From Flavisphingomonas formosensis (GTDB taxonomy: Bacteria > Pseudomonadota > Alphaproteobacteria > Sphingomonadales > Sphingomonadaceae), in NCBI RefSeq assembly GCF_009755815.1, contig NZ_WRPK01000007.1:124001-188000 (forward strand): 64,000 nt of DNA, read 5' to 3'. The notes under the pieces are model-generated. The model worked only from the letters and a program-made list of their open reading frames with translations. It ran no database searches and was not told the DNA's origin. The position numbers were made by a program, and so were the translations under genes. Numbering within the stretch: the stretch's first letter is position 1; each line of letters opens with the position of its first letter. Positions 1 through 9,037 of the stretch are shown here, piece after piece.

Positions 1-1248
1 CCGCGCCTGGGCAAGATGTTGCGGCGGGCCCCAGCGGCCGAACCAGGCGTCGTTGGAAGGGTTGAACAGGAAATTGGGCCGGTGCGCGCGGTCCACCACC
101 TGGCCGGAGAAGATCATCTCATAGCAGATCTGGCCGCCCACTGCGCCGAAGCCCGGCAGCGCCAGGGTGCGCGGGCCGGGGCCGGCGAGGAAATCCATGT
201 CGCCCGGCGCGAGGCGGGAGAGGCCGAGCGCGGAGAGGATCGGGCGCATCGGCAGATATTCGCCATAGGGCACCAGATGCGCCTTGTCGTAGCGGCCGAC
301 CAGCCGCTCGTTCGCATCCATCACGAACAGGCTGTTGTGCGCTGCCTGCACCTTACGCTTCCCGGCGTCCGCCCAGACAATCGAGATGCCGCCGGTCAGG
401 ATCAGGTCGCGCGGGCCGATCAGATGGGCGATCGTGCTGCGCCAGCCCGGCTCGTCCTCCAGATAGGCGGGGATCGCGACCTCGGGCCAGAATACCAGCC
501 GCGGCTGCGCTCCGGGCGTGCCGCTGAGCCCGGCAAGCGTGTCGAAATTGCGGCTCTCGAAATCCGGGCTCCACTTCTGGTCCTGGCCGATATTGGGCTG
601 GACGACGCGGATCAGCGGTCCCGCCTGGCCGGGAAGGGGGCCGCGCGTCGCCGCGCCATAGCCGCACGCGACGAGCACCGGCAGAGCGAGCAGCAACGCG
701 TCGCGCCAGCTGCGGCGCAGCAGTGCCGCCAGCGTGGCGGCAGCGAGGATGACGATCGCGCCGAGGCCGTAGGTCCCGACCAGCTTCGTCAGGCCCGCGG
801 CCGGCAGCAGCAGCAGGGTGACGCCCAGCGGATTCCAGGCGAAGCCGGTGAACATCGTGGCGCGCAGCCATTCGGTGACGATCCAGCCCGCACCGAAGAC
901 GAGCGCGAGCGCAACCAGGCCGGCGCGGCGCGCGAGCCAGGCGACGAGCACCGCCAGCGCCGGATAGACGGCGAGATAGAGCGACAGCAGCAGCACAGCC
1001 ACCCAGCCCAGCCAGGCCGGCATCGCCGCCTGATAGGTGAAGGCGGTGGCGATCCAGTTGAGCCCCAGGGTGAAATGGCCGAGGCCGAAACACCAGCCGC
1101 AGAGCAGCGCGCCACGTGCAGTCCGTATCCTCGGAATGACGTGGATCAGCAGGGCGAAGGCGATGAGGGTGATCGGCCACAGGTCGAGCGGCGCGAAACC
1201 GAGCGCGCTCACCAGTCCGAGCAAGAGGGCGATGAGCGGAGTCGGCAC
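1..1248 (-). CDS. lnt: Apolipoprotein N-acyltransferase, 3' end cut by window edge
   Basis: This inner-membrane enzyme adds the third acyl chain to the N-terminal diacylglyceryl cysteine of lipoproteins, using phospholipid as donor. The visible 416 residues begin with hydrophobic membrane segments and continue into a nitrilase-like domain. The three catalytic residues of the family are present: Glu at about 256 (WPEV), Lys at about 322 (YDKAHL) and Cys at about 375 (QICYE). The last hundred or so residues lie outside the window. I chose GTG at 1248 because the product then starts with the usual hydrophobic N-terminus and no ATG lies upstream in frame; no strong ribosome site is visible. It is the last gene of the leftward miaB-phoH-ybeY-corC block. 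Confidence 0.93.
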   Translation of the reverse strand, partial: MPTPLIALLLGLVSALGFAPLDLWPITLIAFALLIHVIPRIRTARGALLCGWCFGLGHFTLGLNWIATAFTYQAAMPAWLGWVAVLLLSLYLAVYPALAVLVAWLARRAGLVALALVFGAGWIVTEWLRATMFTGFAWNPLGVTLLLLPAAGLTKLVGTYGLGAIVILAAATLAALLRRSWRDALLLALPVLVACGYGAATRGPLPGQAGPLIRVVQPNIGQDQKWSPDFESRNFDTLAGLSGTPGAQPRLVFWPEVAIPAYLEDEPGWRSTIAHLIGPRDLILTGGISIVWADAGKRKVQAAHNSLFVMDANERLVGRYDKAHLVPYGEYLPMRPILSALGLSRLAPGDMDFLAGPGPRTLALPGFGAVGGQICYEMIFSGQVVDRAHRPNFLFNPSNDAWFGRWGPPQHLAQAR

Positions 1249-1573
1249 GCGCGGGCTATCGCTCAGCCGCGCCGCGGATGCCAGAGGGGAGATTGTTCCG
1301 CCGTCGGATTTTCGTCCGGCATGAGTGTTGGAGCTTCGCGCGTAAATCTGAACCGTCATGCCGGAGGGAGAGGGGGAGGTTCGGACTCTTCTTCGTCATG
1401 CTGAACTTGTTTCAGCATCCACCGTTCGCCAGGCACCGCCGTCGCCGCTGGGACGATGCCGCAGCGACGGCATTTTCTTTGGAAAAGCCAGTGAAGGCCG
1501 CGCAGCGGATGCTGAAACGAGTTCAGCATGACCGAAAAAACATGCCTGTCCGTGGAGCTTTCGCCCTGGATGC
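1249..1573. other. Intergenic stretch with an interspersed palindromic repeat
   Basis: This 325-base gap between the sugar dehydrogenase and lnt holds no gene I can support. Frames that read through it give peptides with the MLNLFQHP and MLKRVQHD strings produced by translating the repeat described at 1395-1532. The gap probably holds the repeat plus whatever promoter serves lnt; I see no clear promoter. Confidence 0.6.
1395..1532. repeat. Repeat element with two inverted palindromic ends
   Basis: GTCATGCTGAACTTGTTTCA at 1395 (running on to about 1420) reappears in inverted form at 1507-1532 (GGATGCTGAAACGAGTTCAG onwards). Each end is itself an imperfect palindrome (ATGCTGAAC then TTTCAGCAT). 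About 86 bases of unrelated sequence lie between. I know this as a common dispersed element in sphingomonad genomes. It sits outside all real genes. Confidence 0.75.
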
Positions 1574-2902
1574 CTATTGTGCCGCGGTGACGCGCCACAC
1601 GCGGTTGCCCGCATCGTCGGCGACGAGCAACGCGCCCTTCGAATCGATGGCGACGCCCACAGGCCGGCCCTGCGCGTCGCCGTCCTTGTCGAGAAAGCCG
1701 GTGAGGACGTCGATCGGCATGCCGACCGGCTTACCGTTCTTGAAGGGTACGAAGATCACTTTATAGCCGGACGGGGGATTGCGGTTCCACGAGCCGTGCA
1801 AGCCGATGAAGGCGCCCTCGGCGAAACGCGGCGCAAGCTTCTGGCCGGTCGCGAAGCCGAGGCCGAGCGCGGCGGTGTGGGAGCCCAGCCCGTAATCGGG
1901 ACGGTTGACCACCTCGAGCTGGCCGGGTTGCGGATAGGGCGGCCGATGGTCCGGAATGCCGCCCCAATAGGCCCAGGGCCAGCCGTAGAAGCCGCCGAAC
2001 TGCACACTGGTGAGATAGTCGGGAACCAGGTCGGAACCGATCTCGTCGCGTTCGTTGACCACCGCCCATAACTCATGCGTCACCGGATTCCAGGCCATGC
2101 CGTTGGGATTGCGCAGGCCAGCCGCGAAGATGCGATGCTCGCCGGTCTTGGCGTCCACCTCCCAGATCGCCGCGCGCTCCCGCTCGGCTGCCTCGCCATT
2201 TTCGCCGACATTGCTGTTCGATCCGATCGAAACGTAGAGCTTGCTGCCGTCGGGGCTGGCTATGACGTTCTTCGACCAGTGATGGTTGCGCGGGCCGGCC
2301 GGGAGTTCGGCGACCACGACAGGTTTGGCGGTGATCTTCGTATCACCCGGCTTGAACGGATAGCGAAGCAGCTTGTCGGTCGCCGCGACATAGAGCTGGT
2401 CGCCGACCTGGGCCATGCCGAACGCCGCATTGAGGCCGCTCAGCAGCACGGTGCGCGTCTCGGCAACGCCGTCGCCATCGGCGTCCCGAAGCAGGACGAT
2501 GTCGTTGCCGGCGGGATTCTTCGATCCCGCGCGGCGCATCAACAGGCCTTGCATGAAGCCGCGGAAGCCTTTTCCTTCCTCGGGTTGTGCCGGCGCGCCT
2601 GGCTCGGACACGAGCACGTCGCCGTTGGAAAGGACGAGGAGTTGGCGCGGATGCTTGAGGTCGGTCGCGAAGGCATTGACCTTGAGGCCCGGCGCCGGGA
2701 TCGGCGTGGCGTTGCCGCTCCAGCCGACGACGGAGGCCACGCGTATGGTGGGGATCAGTGCAGCGCGGGGCGCCTGCAGCGTCGGATTGGGGCCGTAGCC
2801 CGCCTCGATCGGCAGCTTTGCCGTATCTCCCTTGAGAAGATACCATCCCCCGGCGAGAATGATGATCAGCAAGGCGAGGGGGATGGCGTAGCGCTTCTTC
2901 AT
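1574..2902 (-). CDS. PQQ-type sugar (sorbosone) dehydrogenase-like beta-propeller protein
   Basis: The 442-residue product starts with one membrane or signal segment (residues about 6-22) and continues as a beta-propeller typical of the soluble glucose/L-sorbosone dehydrogenase family. Recognisable stretches are HPRQLLVLSNGDVLVSEPG, AAGLRNPNGMAWNP and GLHGSWNR. It is probably an exported or membrane-anchored oxidoreductase using PQQ, but the substrate cannot be read from sequence and no PQQ synthesis genes are nearby. Start: the ATG at 2902 is preceded by GGAG eight bases upstream; an ATG 30 bases earlier lacks this and would run into corC. It separates corC from lnt, which are usually adjacent. 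Confidence 0.85.
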   Translation of the reverse strand: MKKRYAIPLALLIIILAGGWYLLKGDTAKLPIEAGYGPNPTLQAPRAALIPTIRVASVVGWSGNATPIPAPGLKVNAFATDLKHPRQLLVLSNGDVLVSEPGAPAQPEEGKGFRGFMQGLLMRRAGSKNPAGNDIVLLRDADGDGVAETRTVLLSGLNAAFGMAQVGDQLYVAATDKLLRYPFKPGDTKITAKPVVVAELPAGPRNHHWSKNVIASPDGSKLYVSIGSNSNVGENGEAAERERAAIWEVDAKTGEHRIFAAGLRNPNGMAWNPVTHELWAVVNERDEIGSDLVPDYLTSVQFGGFYGWPWAYWGGIPDHRPPYPQPGQLEVVNRPDYGLGSHTAALGLGFATGQKLAPRFAEGAFIGLHGSWNRNPPSGYKVIFVPFKNGKPVGMPIDVLTGFLDKDGDAQGRPVGVAIDSKGALLVADDAGNRVWRVTAAQ

Positions 2903-2928
2903 CGGCAATCTCCGGCGCGGCGGGCGCC

Positions 2929-3822
2929 TCATTGATGTTCGGTCACTGTCTCCCGCGCCGCGGGCGGATGGAGCGTCAGGCGGGTGACGCGGCGATTGTC
3001 GCCGCCGGTAACCTCAAGCCGCCAACCACTGTCATGTTCCACCACCTCGCCGATTTCCGGCACATGGCCGGCCAGCAGGAAGGCGAGTCCGCCCAGCGTG
3101 TCCACATCCTCTTCCACCTCGCCGAGGCGGGGATCGATCGTTTCTGCGGCGTCCTCCAGTTCGGTGCGCGCGTCGACGTCCCAACGGCCGTCGGGCAGCG
3201 GCACCATCTCGGCCACCGCCTCGTCGTCATGCTCGTCCTCGATGTCGCCGACGATCTCCTCGACCAGATCCTCGATCGTGATCAGCCCTTCGGTACCCGA
3301 ATATTCATCCAGCACTACGGCGAGATGGGTGCGCGTGGCGCGCATCTCGGCCAGCAAATCTATCACGCCCATCGACTCGGGGACGTAGCGCGGCTGGCGG
3401 ATGAGCCGCTCGAGCGTGGGCGGGTGCGGAGCGCCGGTGGCCAGGATGGCGAAGACGTCCTTGATATGGATCATGCCCGTCACCGTATCCAGCGTCTCGC
3501 GATAGACCGGTAGGCGGCTGTGCCCGGCTTCGGCAAAGAGGGCGACGAGTTCGGCAAAGCTCGCCTTCTCGTCAATCGCGACGATATCGGCCCGCGGCAC
3601 GCCCACATCGCCCGCCGTGCGATCGCCGAAATGCAGCAGATTCTTGAGCATCTGGCGCTCTACGGCGGAAAGGTCGCCCTTGGCCGGAGCATCGTCCTCA
3701 TGCTCCTCGATCGCTTCCTCGATCTGGTCGCGCAAGGTCGGCTCGCTGTCCGAACCGAACAACGCGCGCAGCCCCGCCCACAATCGGCCGGGACTGTCGC
3801 TGCTACTACTATCCTCTGGCAT
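2929..3822 (-). CDS. corC: CorC/HlyC family CBS-domain protein
   Basis: A 297-residue cytoplasmic protein with a tandem CBS pair (about residues 70-190, including VPRADIVAID and HLAVVLDEYSGTEGLITIEDLVEEIVGDI) and the C-terminal transporter-associated CorC domain (about 205-290). The family is linked to magnesium/cobalt handling and to membrane-protein homologues with DUF21; this copy is the soluble form, lacking the membrane part. It lies 9 bases downstream of ybeY, so it is cotranscribed with ybeY and phoH. The exact biochemical role of soluble CorC is uncertain. Confidence 0.92.
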   Translation of the reverse strand: MPEDSSSSDSPGRLWAGLRALFGSDSEPTLRDQIEEAIEEHEDDAPAKGDLSAVERQMLKNLLHFGDRTAGDVGVPRADIVAIDEKASFAELVALFAEAGHSRLPVYRETLDTVTGMIHIKDVFAILATGAPHPPTLERLIRQPRYVPESMGVIDLLAEMRATRTHLAVVLDEYSGTEGLITIEDLVEEIVGDIEDEHDDEAVAEMVPLPDGRWDVDARTELEDAAETIDPRLGEVEEDVDTLGGLAFLLAGHVPEIGEVVEHDSGWRLEVTGGDNRRVTRLTLHPPAARETVTEHQ

Positions 3823-3831
3823 TACCCTGTA

Positions 3832-4341
3832 TTACGCCTCATCCACCGCATAAGGATCGGCGATGCCGAGCGTGGCGAGAGCGACGCGTTCCAGCGCCTC
3901 CATCGCTTCGGCTTCGGCATCCCCCTGGTGGTCATAGCCTAGCAGGTGAAGGGTCCCGTGGACAATCAGGTGCGTGGCATGATGTGCGACGCTCACGCCC
4001 TTGTCCGCCGCTTCCGCCGCGCAGACGCCGGCGGCGAGCACGATGTCGCCCATCAGCACCTCGCCATCGTCCGAATTGGCGAGGCTGTCGATCAGGTCCT
4101 CCTGCACCATCGGGAAGGACAGGACGTTGGTGGGCTTGTCCTTGCCGCGATAGCTTTTGTTGAGGCTGTGGACCTCCTCGTCGGAAGTGAGGCGGACGGC
4201 GATCTCCGCGGTGAAGCTCCGCTCGGCGATCCAGGCATAGGGGCTGATCCCGAGCGCGGCGGCCACCGCTTCGCTCGCGAGGGCTTCCCAATCGACATCG
4301 GCGGGCCAGCCTGGCTCAATCTGCACGGCGACGTCGATCAT
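3832..4341 (-). CDS. ybeY: Endoribonuclease YbeY
   Basis: A 169-residue single-domain metalloprotein involved in 16S rRNA 3' end maturation and ribosome quality control. The zinc-binding motif H-x3-H-x5-H is present as HGTLHLLGYDH with histidines 128, 132 and 138. The conserved LNKSYRGKDKPTNVLSFP stretch precedes it. It is followed 9 bases later by corC and preceded 48 bases earlier by phoH, the standard alphaproteobacterial arrangement. Length and motif are normal. Confidence 0.97.
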   Translation of the reverse strand: MIDVAVQIEPGWPADVDWEALASEAVAAALGISPYAWIAERSFTAEIAVRLTSDEEVHSLNKSYRGKDKPTNVLSFPMVQEDLIDSLANSDDGEVLMGDIVLAAGVCAAEAADKGVSVAHHATHLIVHGTLHLLGYDHQGDAEAEAMEALERVALATLGIADPYAVDEA

Positions 4342-4389
4342 CGGAGGATCCTCAAATCCTCTCCTGCGGAGCAGGACGAAGTGAGTGCC

Positions 4390-5385
4390 CTACGCATTGG
4401 GGCCCTCATAGGCTTCGACGATCCGGCCTACGATCGGATGGCGCACCACGTCCGCGGCATTGAAGCGGACGGTCGCGATCCCCTCGACGCCCTCCAGCCG
4501 GGCCACGGCGTCGGCGAGGCCCGACTTGCCGGGTTCGGGCAGGTCGACCTGCTTCGGATCGCCGCAGATCACCATGCGGCTGTTCATGCCGAAGCGGGTG
4601 AGGAACATCTTCATCTGCGCGGGCGTGGTGTTCTGCGCCTCGTCGAGGATGATGAAGGCGTCGGCGAGGGTGCGGCCGCGCATGAAGGCGATCGGCGCGA
4701 TCTCGATCTCGCCCGAGGCGATGCGCCGCTCCACCTGCTCGGCGGGCAGCATGTCGTAGAGCGCGTCGTAGAGCGGGCGGAGATAGGGATCGACCTTCTC
4801 CTTCATGTCGCCGGGCAGGAAGCCCAGTCGCTCGCCGGCCTCCACCGCGGGGCGCGAGAGGATCAGCCGGTCGACCGAGCCGCCGATGAGCTGCTGCACG
4901 GCCTGGGCGACGGCGAGATAGGTCTTGCCGGTGCCCGCCGGGCCGAGCGCGAAGATCACGTCCGACCGGCCCAGCGCCTCCATGTAGCGTATCTGGGTGC
5001 CCGATCGCGGCACGATCGTCTTCTTGCGCGTCCGGATCATCACCGGCGGCGGATCGCCGGCATCGGCACGGATGATGCCGTCCAGCGTCGGCTCGGCGGA
5101 CATGGCGATCACGCCGTCCACCATGCCAGCGTCGATATCCTGGCCCTGCACGATGCGGTTGTAGAGGCCGGTCAGCACCTCTCGCGCGCGGGCGGCCGCC
5201 TGCGCCTCGCCCTCGATCTGCAGCTTGTTGCCGCGCGCTGCGATGTAGACGCCCAGCCGGTTTTCGATGGCGACCAGATTCTGGTCATATTCGCCGAACA
5301 ATCGGCCGAGGAGCTGGGGCTTGTCGAACACGATCTCGAGGCGGGAGCGGTCTCCGGCCTGGGCAGCGGCGGGCTTACGGCTCAT
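4390..5385 (-). CDS. phoH: PhoH family ATPase
   Basis: A 331-residue P-loop ATPase of the PhoH/PhoL type, predicted to act in RNA metabolism with YbeY. Walker A is GPAGTGKT at 148-155 and Walker B is [10 protein letters not shown] further on. The N-terminal region before residue about 110 is the usual KH-like extension. I use ATG at 5385 because AAAGGA lies just upstream; an ATG 45 bases earlier gives an arginine-rich tail without a ribosome site. First gene of the phoH-ybeY-corC set. Confidence 0.95.
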   Translation of the reverse strand: MSRKPAAAQAGDRSRLEIVFDKPQLLGRLFGEYDQNLVAIENRLGVYIAARGNKLQIEGEAQAAARAREVLTGLYNRIVQGQDIDAGMVDGVIAMSAEPTLDGIIRADAGDPPPVMIRTRKKTIVPRSGTQIRYMEALGRSDVIFALGPAGTGKTYLAVAQAVQQLIGGSVDRLILSRPAVEAGERLGFLPGDMKEKVDPYLRPLYDALYDMLPAEQVERRIASGEIEIAPIAFMRGRTLADAFIILDEAQNTTPAQMKMFLTRFGMNSRMVICGDPKQVDLPEPGKSGLADAVARLEGVEGIATVRFNAADVVRHPIVGRIVEAYEGPNA

Positions 5386-5801
5386 GCGGTCCTTTCGGCG
5401 TGGACGAGGTGAGGGCGATGGGGTGCGCATCGCGCGCGATGCTTGCCGTATTCCATGGCCGTTTCATGAAACGGCCCGTCGTGGCGAGCGGTTCCGGCAA
5501 GGACGCGCAAAGGCGGTGCAACAGCATCGCTGTCACTGTGGCAGGTGATCGCCCCGCGGGACAGGGGGAATTTATCCGTTCGCAGCGGGGGCCTGCAATC
5601 CGGCATCAGAAAGTCGGGCAGTGTCGCGGTGCTGCAACATCGTCTTGCCGCCGGCGATTCAGGACGGATATCGGCGCGGCATGGCTGCCTCACCTTTCCT
5701 CCGCGTCGTCGCGACGCTCCCCGTCATCCCGGATGAGTCGGGATCACGAAAGGAAAAGGCAAAGACGGATATGTCTTCCACGCGTGCGTCGGCCGCGCCG
5801 C
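5386..5801. other. Intergenic stretch between miaB and phoH
   Basis: About 416 bases with no supportable gene. It should contain the phoH promoter on the minus strand, but no convincing -35/-10 pair stands out. A short hairpin, ATCCCG at 5726-5731 with CGGGAT at 5739-5744, lies about 60 bases past the miaB stop. It lacks a T-run, so it is at best a weak or rho-assisted terminator. Confidence 0.5.
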
Positions 5802-7118
5802 TCAGGCGGCCGCGCGGATCTCGCGGAGCAGGCCGGTCAGGCTGTTCGGGCCGGCGGCGACGATCTCGACCGTCGCCAGCGTGCCGATCGCCGGGCCGTC
5901 CTCGACGATCACTGATTGCAGCCAGGGCGACTTGCCGATCGTCTGGCCCGGCTTCTTGCCCTTGCGCTCGATCAGCACCTCGGCGGTGCGGCCGATGGTG
6001 GCGCGGTTGAAGGCGAATTGCTGTTCGCCGAGCAGCGCCTGCAGCCGCTGCAGCCGCTCGTCCTTCACCGCCTCGGCGACCTGATCCTCCATCGTCGCGG
6101 CCGGCGTGCCGGGGCGCGGCGAATATTTGAAGGAGAAGGCCTGGGCATGGCCGGTGGCACGCACGATCTCCAGCGTCGCCTCGAAATCGGCTTCGCTCTC
6201 GCCGGGAAAGCCGACGATATAGTCCCCCGATATGGCGATGTCGGACCGCGCCGCACGCACCCGGCCGATCACCTCCAAATAGCTCGCGACGCTGTGGCTG
6301 CGGTTCATCGCCTTGAGGATGCGGTCGCTGCCTGCCTGCACGGGCAAATGCAGGAAAGGCATCAGCTTGGCGATTTCGCCATGCGCGTCGATCAGCCCCT
6401 GGCGCATGTCGTTCGGATGGCTGGTGGTGTAACGTATGCGGGCAAGGCCGGGCAGCCGGTCCAGCGCGCGGATCAGCCCGTCGAGGCCCTGGACGCGGCC
6501 CTTCTCGTCCTCGCCCTCCCAGGCGTTGACGTTCTGGCCGAGCAGGGTGATCTCCTGCGCGCCGGCATCGACCAGCGCCTTCGCCTCGTCGAGCACCGCG
6601 TTCCACGGCCGTGATACCTCGGCGCCGCGCGTATAGGGTACCACGCAATAGGTGCAGAATTTGTCGCAGCCCTCCTGCACGGTCAGGAAGGCGGTCGGTC
6701 CGGAAAGCCGCCGCGCGGGCAGCGCGTCGAACTTGGAGGCGGCCGGCATGTCGGTATCGACCGCGCGGCCCTTGGCGACGAGCTCGGGCAGGCGGTGATA
6801 GGCCTGCGGGCCGACGACGATGTCGACCTCCTTTGCGCGGCGCTGGATCTCGGCGCCCTCGGCCTGGGCGACGCAGCCGGCGACGGCGATCATCGGCGTC
6901 GATCCATCCTCGCGGCGCAGGCGCCCGATGTCCGAATAGACCTTCTCGGCGGCCTTCTCGCGAATGTGGCAGGTGTTGAGCACGACGAGATCGGCGCTGT
7001 CGGCGCCCACCGCAGGGGTCATCCCCTCGGCGGCGAGCAGCTCGGCCATGCGCTCGCCGTCATAGACGTTCATCTGGCAGCCGAACGACTTGACGTGATA
7101 GGTGGAAGGACGGGTCAT
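5802..7118 (-). CDS. miaB: tRNA-2-methylthio-N6-dimethylallyladenosine synthase MiaB
   Basis: A 438-residue radical-SAM methylthiotransferase that adds the 2-methylthio group to i6A37 in tRNAs reading UNN codons. The N-terminal UPF0004 domain carries the three cluster cysteines at 14, 50 and 82. The radical-SAM motif CDKFCTYC has cysteines at 151, 155 and 158, and a C-terminal TRAM domain follows residue about 370. Length and motif spacing are normal. It is followed 416 bases later by phoH, as in many alphaproteobacteria. Confidence 0.97.
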   Translation of the reverse strand: MTRPSTYHVKSFGCQMNVYDGERMAELLAAEGMTPAVGADSADLVVLNTCHIREKAAEKVYSDIGRLRREDGSTPMIAVAGCVAQAEGAEIQRRAKEVDIVVGPQAYHRLPELVAKGRAVDTDMPAASKFDALPARRLSGPTAFLTVQEGCDKFCTYCVVPYTRGAEVSRPWNAVLDEAKALVDAGAQEITLLGQNVNAWEGEDEKGRVQGLDGLIRALDRLPGLARIRYTTSHPNDMRQGLIDAHGEIAKLMPFLHLPVQAGSDRILKAMNRSHSVASYLEVIGRVRAARSDIAISGDYIVGFPGESEADFEATLEIVRATGHAQAFSFKYSPRPGTPAATMEDQVAEAVKDERLQRLQALLGEQQFAFNRATIGRTAEVLIERKGKKPGQTIGKSPWLQSVIVEDGPAIGTLATVEIVAAGPNSLTGLLREIRAAA

Positions 7119-7219
7119 GGCGCGGCGCTATACAGGCGCGGAACCGCGGTTGCTAGGTTTTGGAAAGTTGTGCCGGCGATGACCGGTCATGACGCTTTTG
7201 AGAGCGCGCTACGCCGCCT

Positions 7220-7972
7220 TCAGCCCGCGGATTTCATGAAAGGCGGATCGGGGATCGCCGCCCGGCTTTCGTTGAGCAAGGCGCTCCAGCGGGTCGAGAG
7301 CTCGTTGAAATAGGCGTCGTCCTCGGCGATGCGGCGGCGGACGACCGGCTCGCTGCGATCGGCCGGGATCGCGATCAGGTCCAGCGGGCGGCCCACCGCG
7401 AGGTTGGAGCGCAGTGTGCCGTCGAACGAGATCAGGCCGACCTTCACCGTCTCTTCCAGCGGTGTCCGATAGTCGAGCACGCGGTCGAGGATCGGCTTTC
7501 CGTACATGGTCTGGCCGATCTGGAGGAAGGGCGTGTCGGGCCGGCACTGGATGAAATTTCCTTCGGGGTAGATCAGGAACAGCTCCAGCGGCCCGTCGCC
7601 GATGCGCCCGCCGAGCAGCAACGTGGTGGACGAATCGATGCCGGTGCCGGCCAGTAGGACGTTGGCGGCGCGATTGGCCAGGATCGAGGCTTCGCTGACC
7701 AGTTGCGCGGCGCGAAACATGGTGGCGACGTGGGCGATCCTGCGCGGCTCGCCGCCTTCCTCGAGTGGCGGCAGACCTTCCTCGAGCGTGGAGAGCAGCG
7801 TCTGCGTGACAGAGAGATTGCCCGCCGAGCAGGCGACGACGATGCGATCCTCGCCATCCGCCAGCATGTGCAGCTTGCGGTAGACGGAGATATTGTCGAC
7901 CCCGGCGTTGGTGCGGGTATCGGCGATCATCACCAGCCCGGCTTCGGGCAGCATGCCGACGCAATAGGTCAC
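7220..7972 (-). CDS. Anbu-type (20S proteasome-like) peptidase
   Basis: A 250-residue Ntn-hydrolase of the Anbu (ancestral beta subunit) family, related to HslV and 20S proteasome beta subunits. The start is GTG, and the second residue is the predicted nucleophile Thr2 (MTYCVGM), with Asp18 and Lys33 in the expected catalytic positions. GGGAG lies upstream of the start. In many bacteria Anbu sits with a transglutaminase-like protein, an alpha-E protein and an ATP-grasp protein. None of these is visible here, so this copy stands alone. The natural substrate of the family is not established. Confidence 0.93.
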   Translation of the reverse strand: MTYCVGMLPEAGLVMIADTRTNAGVDNISVYRKLHMLADGEDRIVVACSAGNLSVTQTLLSTLEEGLPPLEEGGEPRRIAHVATMFRAAQLVSEASILANRAANVLLAGTGIDSSTTLLLGGRIGDGPLELFLIYPEGNFIQCRPDTPFLQIGQTMYGKPILDRVLDYRTPLEETVKVGLISFDGTLRSNLAVGRPLDLIAIPADRSEPVVRRRIAEDDAYFNELSTRWSALLNESRAAIPDPPFMKSAG

Positions 7973-8116
7973 AGGCTCTCCCTCCGGCCTTTTCTTTTTA
8001 CCCCATAGGCGTGGCGGTCCGGCGAAGTCGAGCGGGTTTGCGGGGATTGTGCGCGGCGGGCTTTACCTATGTCGTGCACAGAGTGTAAACGACGTGGGGC
8101 AGACAATGGGAGAGAG

Positions 8117-9013
8117 ATGATGGAAGAGCTGGTGTCCACCGCCGCGGCCGAGGCCGAATCGCAGGACTTTCAGGTGACTCCACCTGCTTCGCGCTCGGCG
8201 ATCAAGGCGGACGAGGCCCGCTACATGCAAGGTGACGTGGAACCGGCGACGTCCAGCGTGCTGATCTCCAACTCCAAATATCTCAACAATCCCTATTACA
8301 GAGATTCCTACGCGCAGCATGCGCTGCGCCGCCACGGCCGCGACCTGCCGCCCACCTACACCATCCCGATGATGGTGCGCGCGATCGCGGAGGTTACCGA
8401 CTATCCCGAGGCGATGAAGCTGATCGCGGCGGAGAAGGTGAAGAATCCGGAATTCGGCGGCTGGGTCGATGCGCGCCGCCTGACTTCGTACCGCGCCGAG
8501 GAGATGGGACATTATGCCTCCGGCACGCTGGGCGCGACGATCCGCGAGTTCATGGCCAAGGGCTATGAGATCGAGTTCATGAAGAAGGACGAACAGCCGG
8601 CGAACGATTTCGAGTATATATTGAAGCGCCGCACCGCGCTCCACGACATAGAGCATATGGTGACCGGCTACGGCCCGAACAGCGCGGGCGAGATGGCGCT
8701 CGCCATGGCCAACGTGACCGCGATGGCGCATTATTTCAGCCCCGATCTCGCGCAGTTCATGAACGCGCACAATGTCTGGGTCTCCTCGGCCAGCTACAAG
8801 CGCATCTCGCTCCACTATCCGGCCGCGCTCCCTACCATCCTGGAGGCGATGGAGCGTGGCATCGCGCTCGGCCGCGCGCTCCAGAAGCCGCTGCTGATGT
8901 ATCCCTGGGAGGATTATCTCGACTGGCAGCTCGACGATATCGCCGCCGAGATCGGTTTCGCGCGCGGGCCGGGCGATGACTGGCACTGGACGATCGAAGC
9001 CTGCACCGGCTGA
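8117..9013 (+). CDS. Coq4-like protein, paralogue 1
   Basis: A 298-residue soluble protein of the Coq4 family. The metal-binding motif HDxxH-x11-E is intact as HDIEH at about 176-180 with Glu at about 192. In eukaryotic ubiquinone synthesis Coq4 acts on the C1 position of the ring; the role of bacterial members away from ubiquinone genes is not settled. ATG 8117 (or the next codon) follows GGGAGAGAG; an ATG 48 bases earlier has no ribosome site. It shares the SSVLIS-x-SKYLNNP block with the paralogue at 10937, so the two probably arose by duplication. It is divergent from the Anbu gene. Confidence 0.85.
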   Translation: MMEELVSTAAAEAESQDFQVTPPASRSAIKADEARYMQGDVEPATSSVLISNSKYLNNPYYRDSYAQHALRRHGRDLPPTYTIPMMVRAIAEVTDYPEAMKLIAAEKVKNPEFGGWVDARRLTSYRAEEMGHYASGTLGATIREFMAKGYEIEFMKKDEQPANDFEYILKRRTALHDIEHMVTGYGPNSAGEMALAMANVTAMAHYFSPDLAQFMNAHNVWVSSASYKRISLHYPAALPTILEAMERGIALGRALQKPLLMYPWEDYLDWQLDDIAAEIGFARGPGDDWHWTIEACTG

Positions 9014-9037
9014 GCTTTTCGGGGACTTGCCCCGGGA

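Noticed and set aside
1278-1766. Short frames with MLNLFQHP and MLKRVQHD peptides
   Set aside because: They translate the palindromic repeat; no ribosome site and no conserved protein.
5726-5744. Hairpin ATCCCG/CGGGAT after miaB
   Set aside because: Only 6 pairs and no T-run; too weak to call a terminator.
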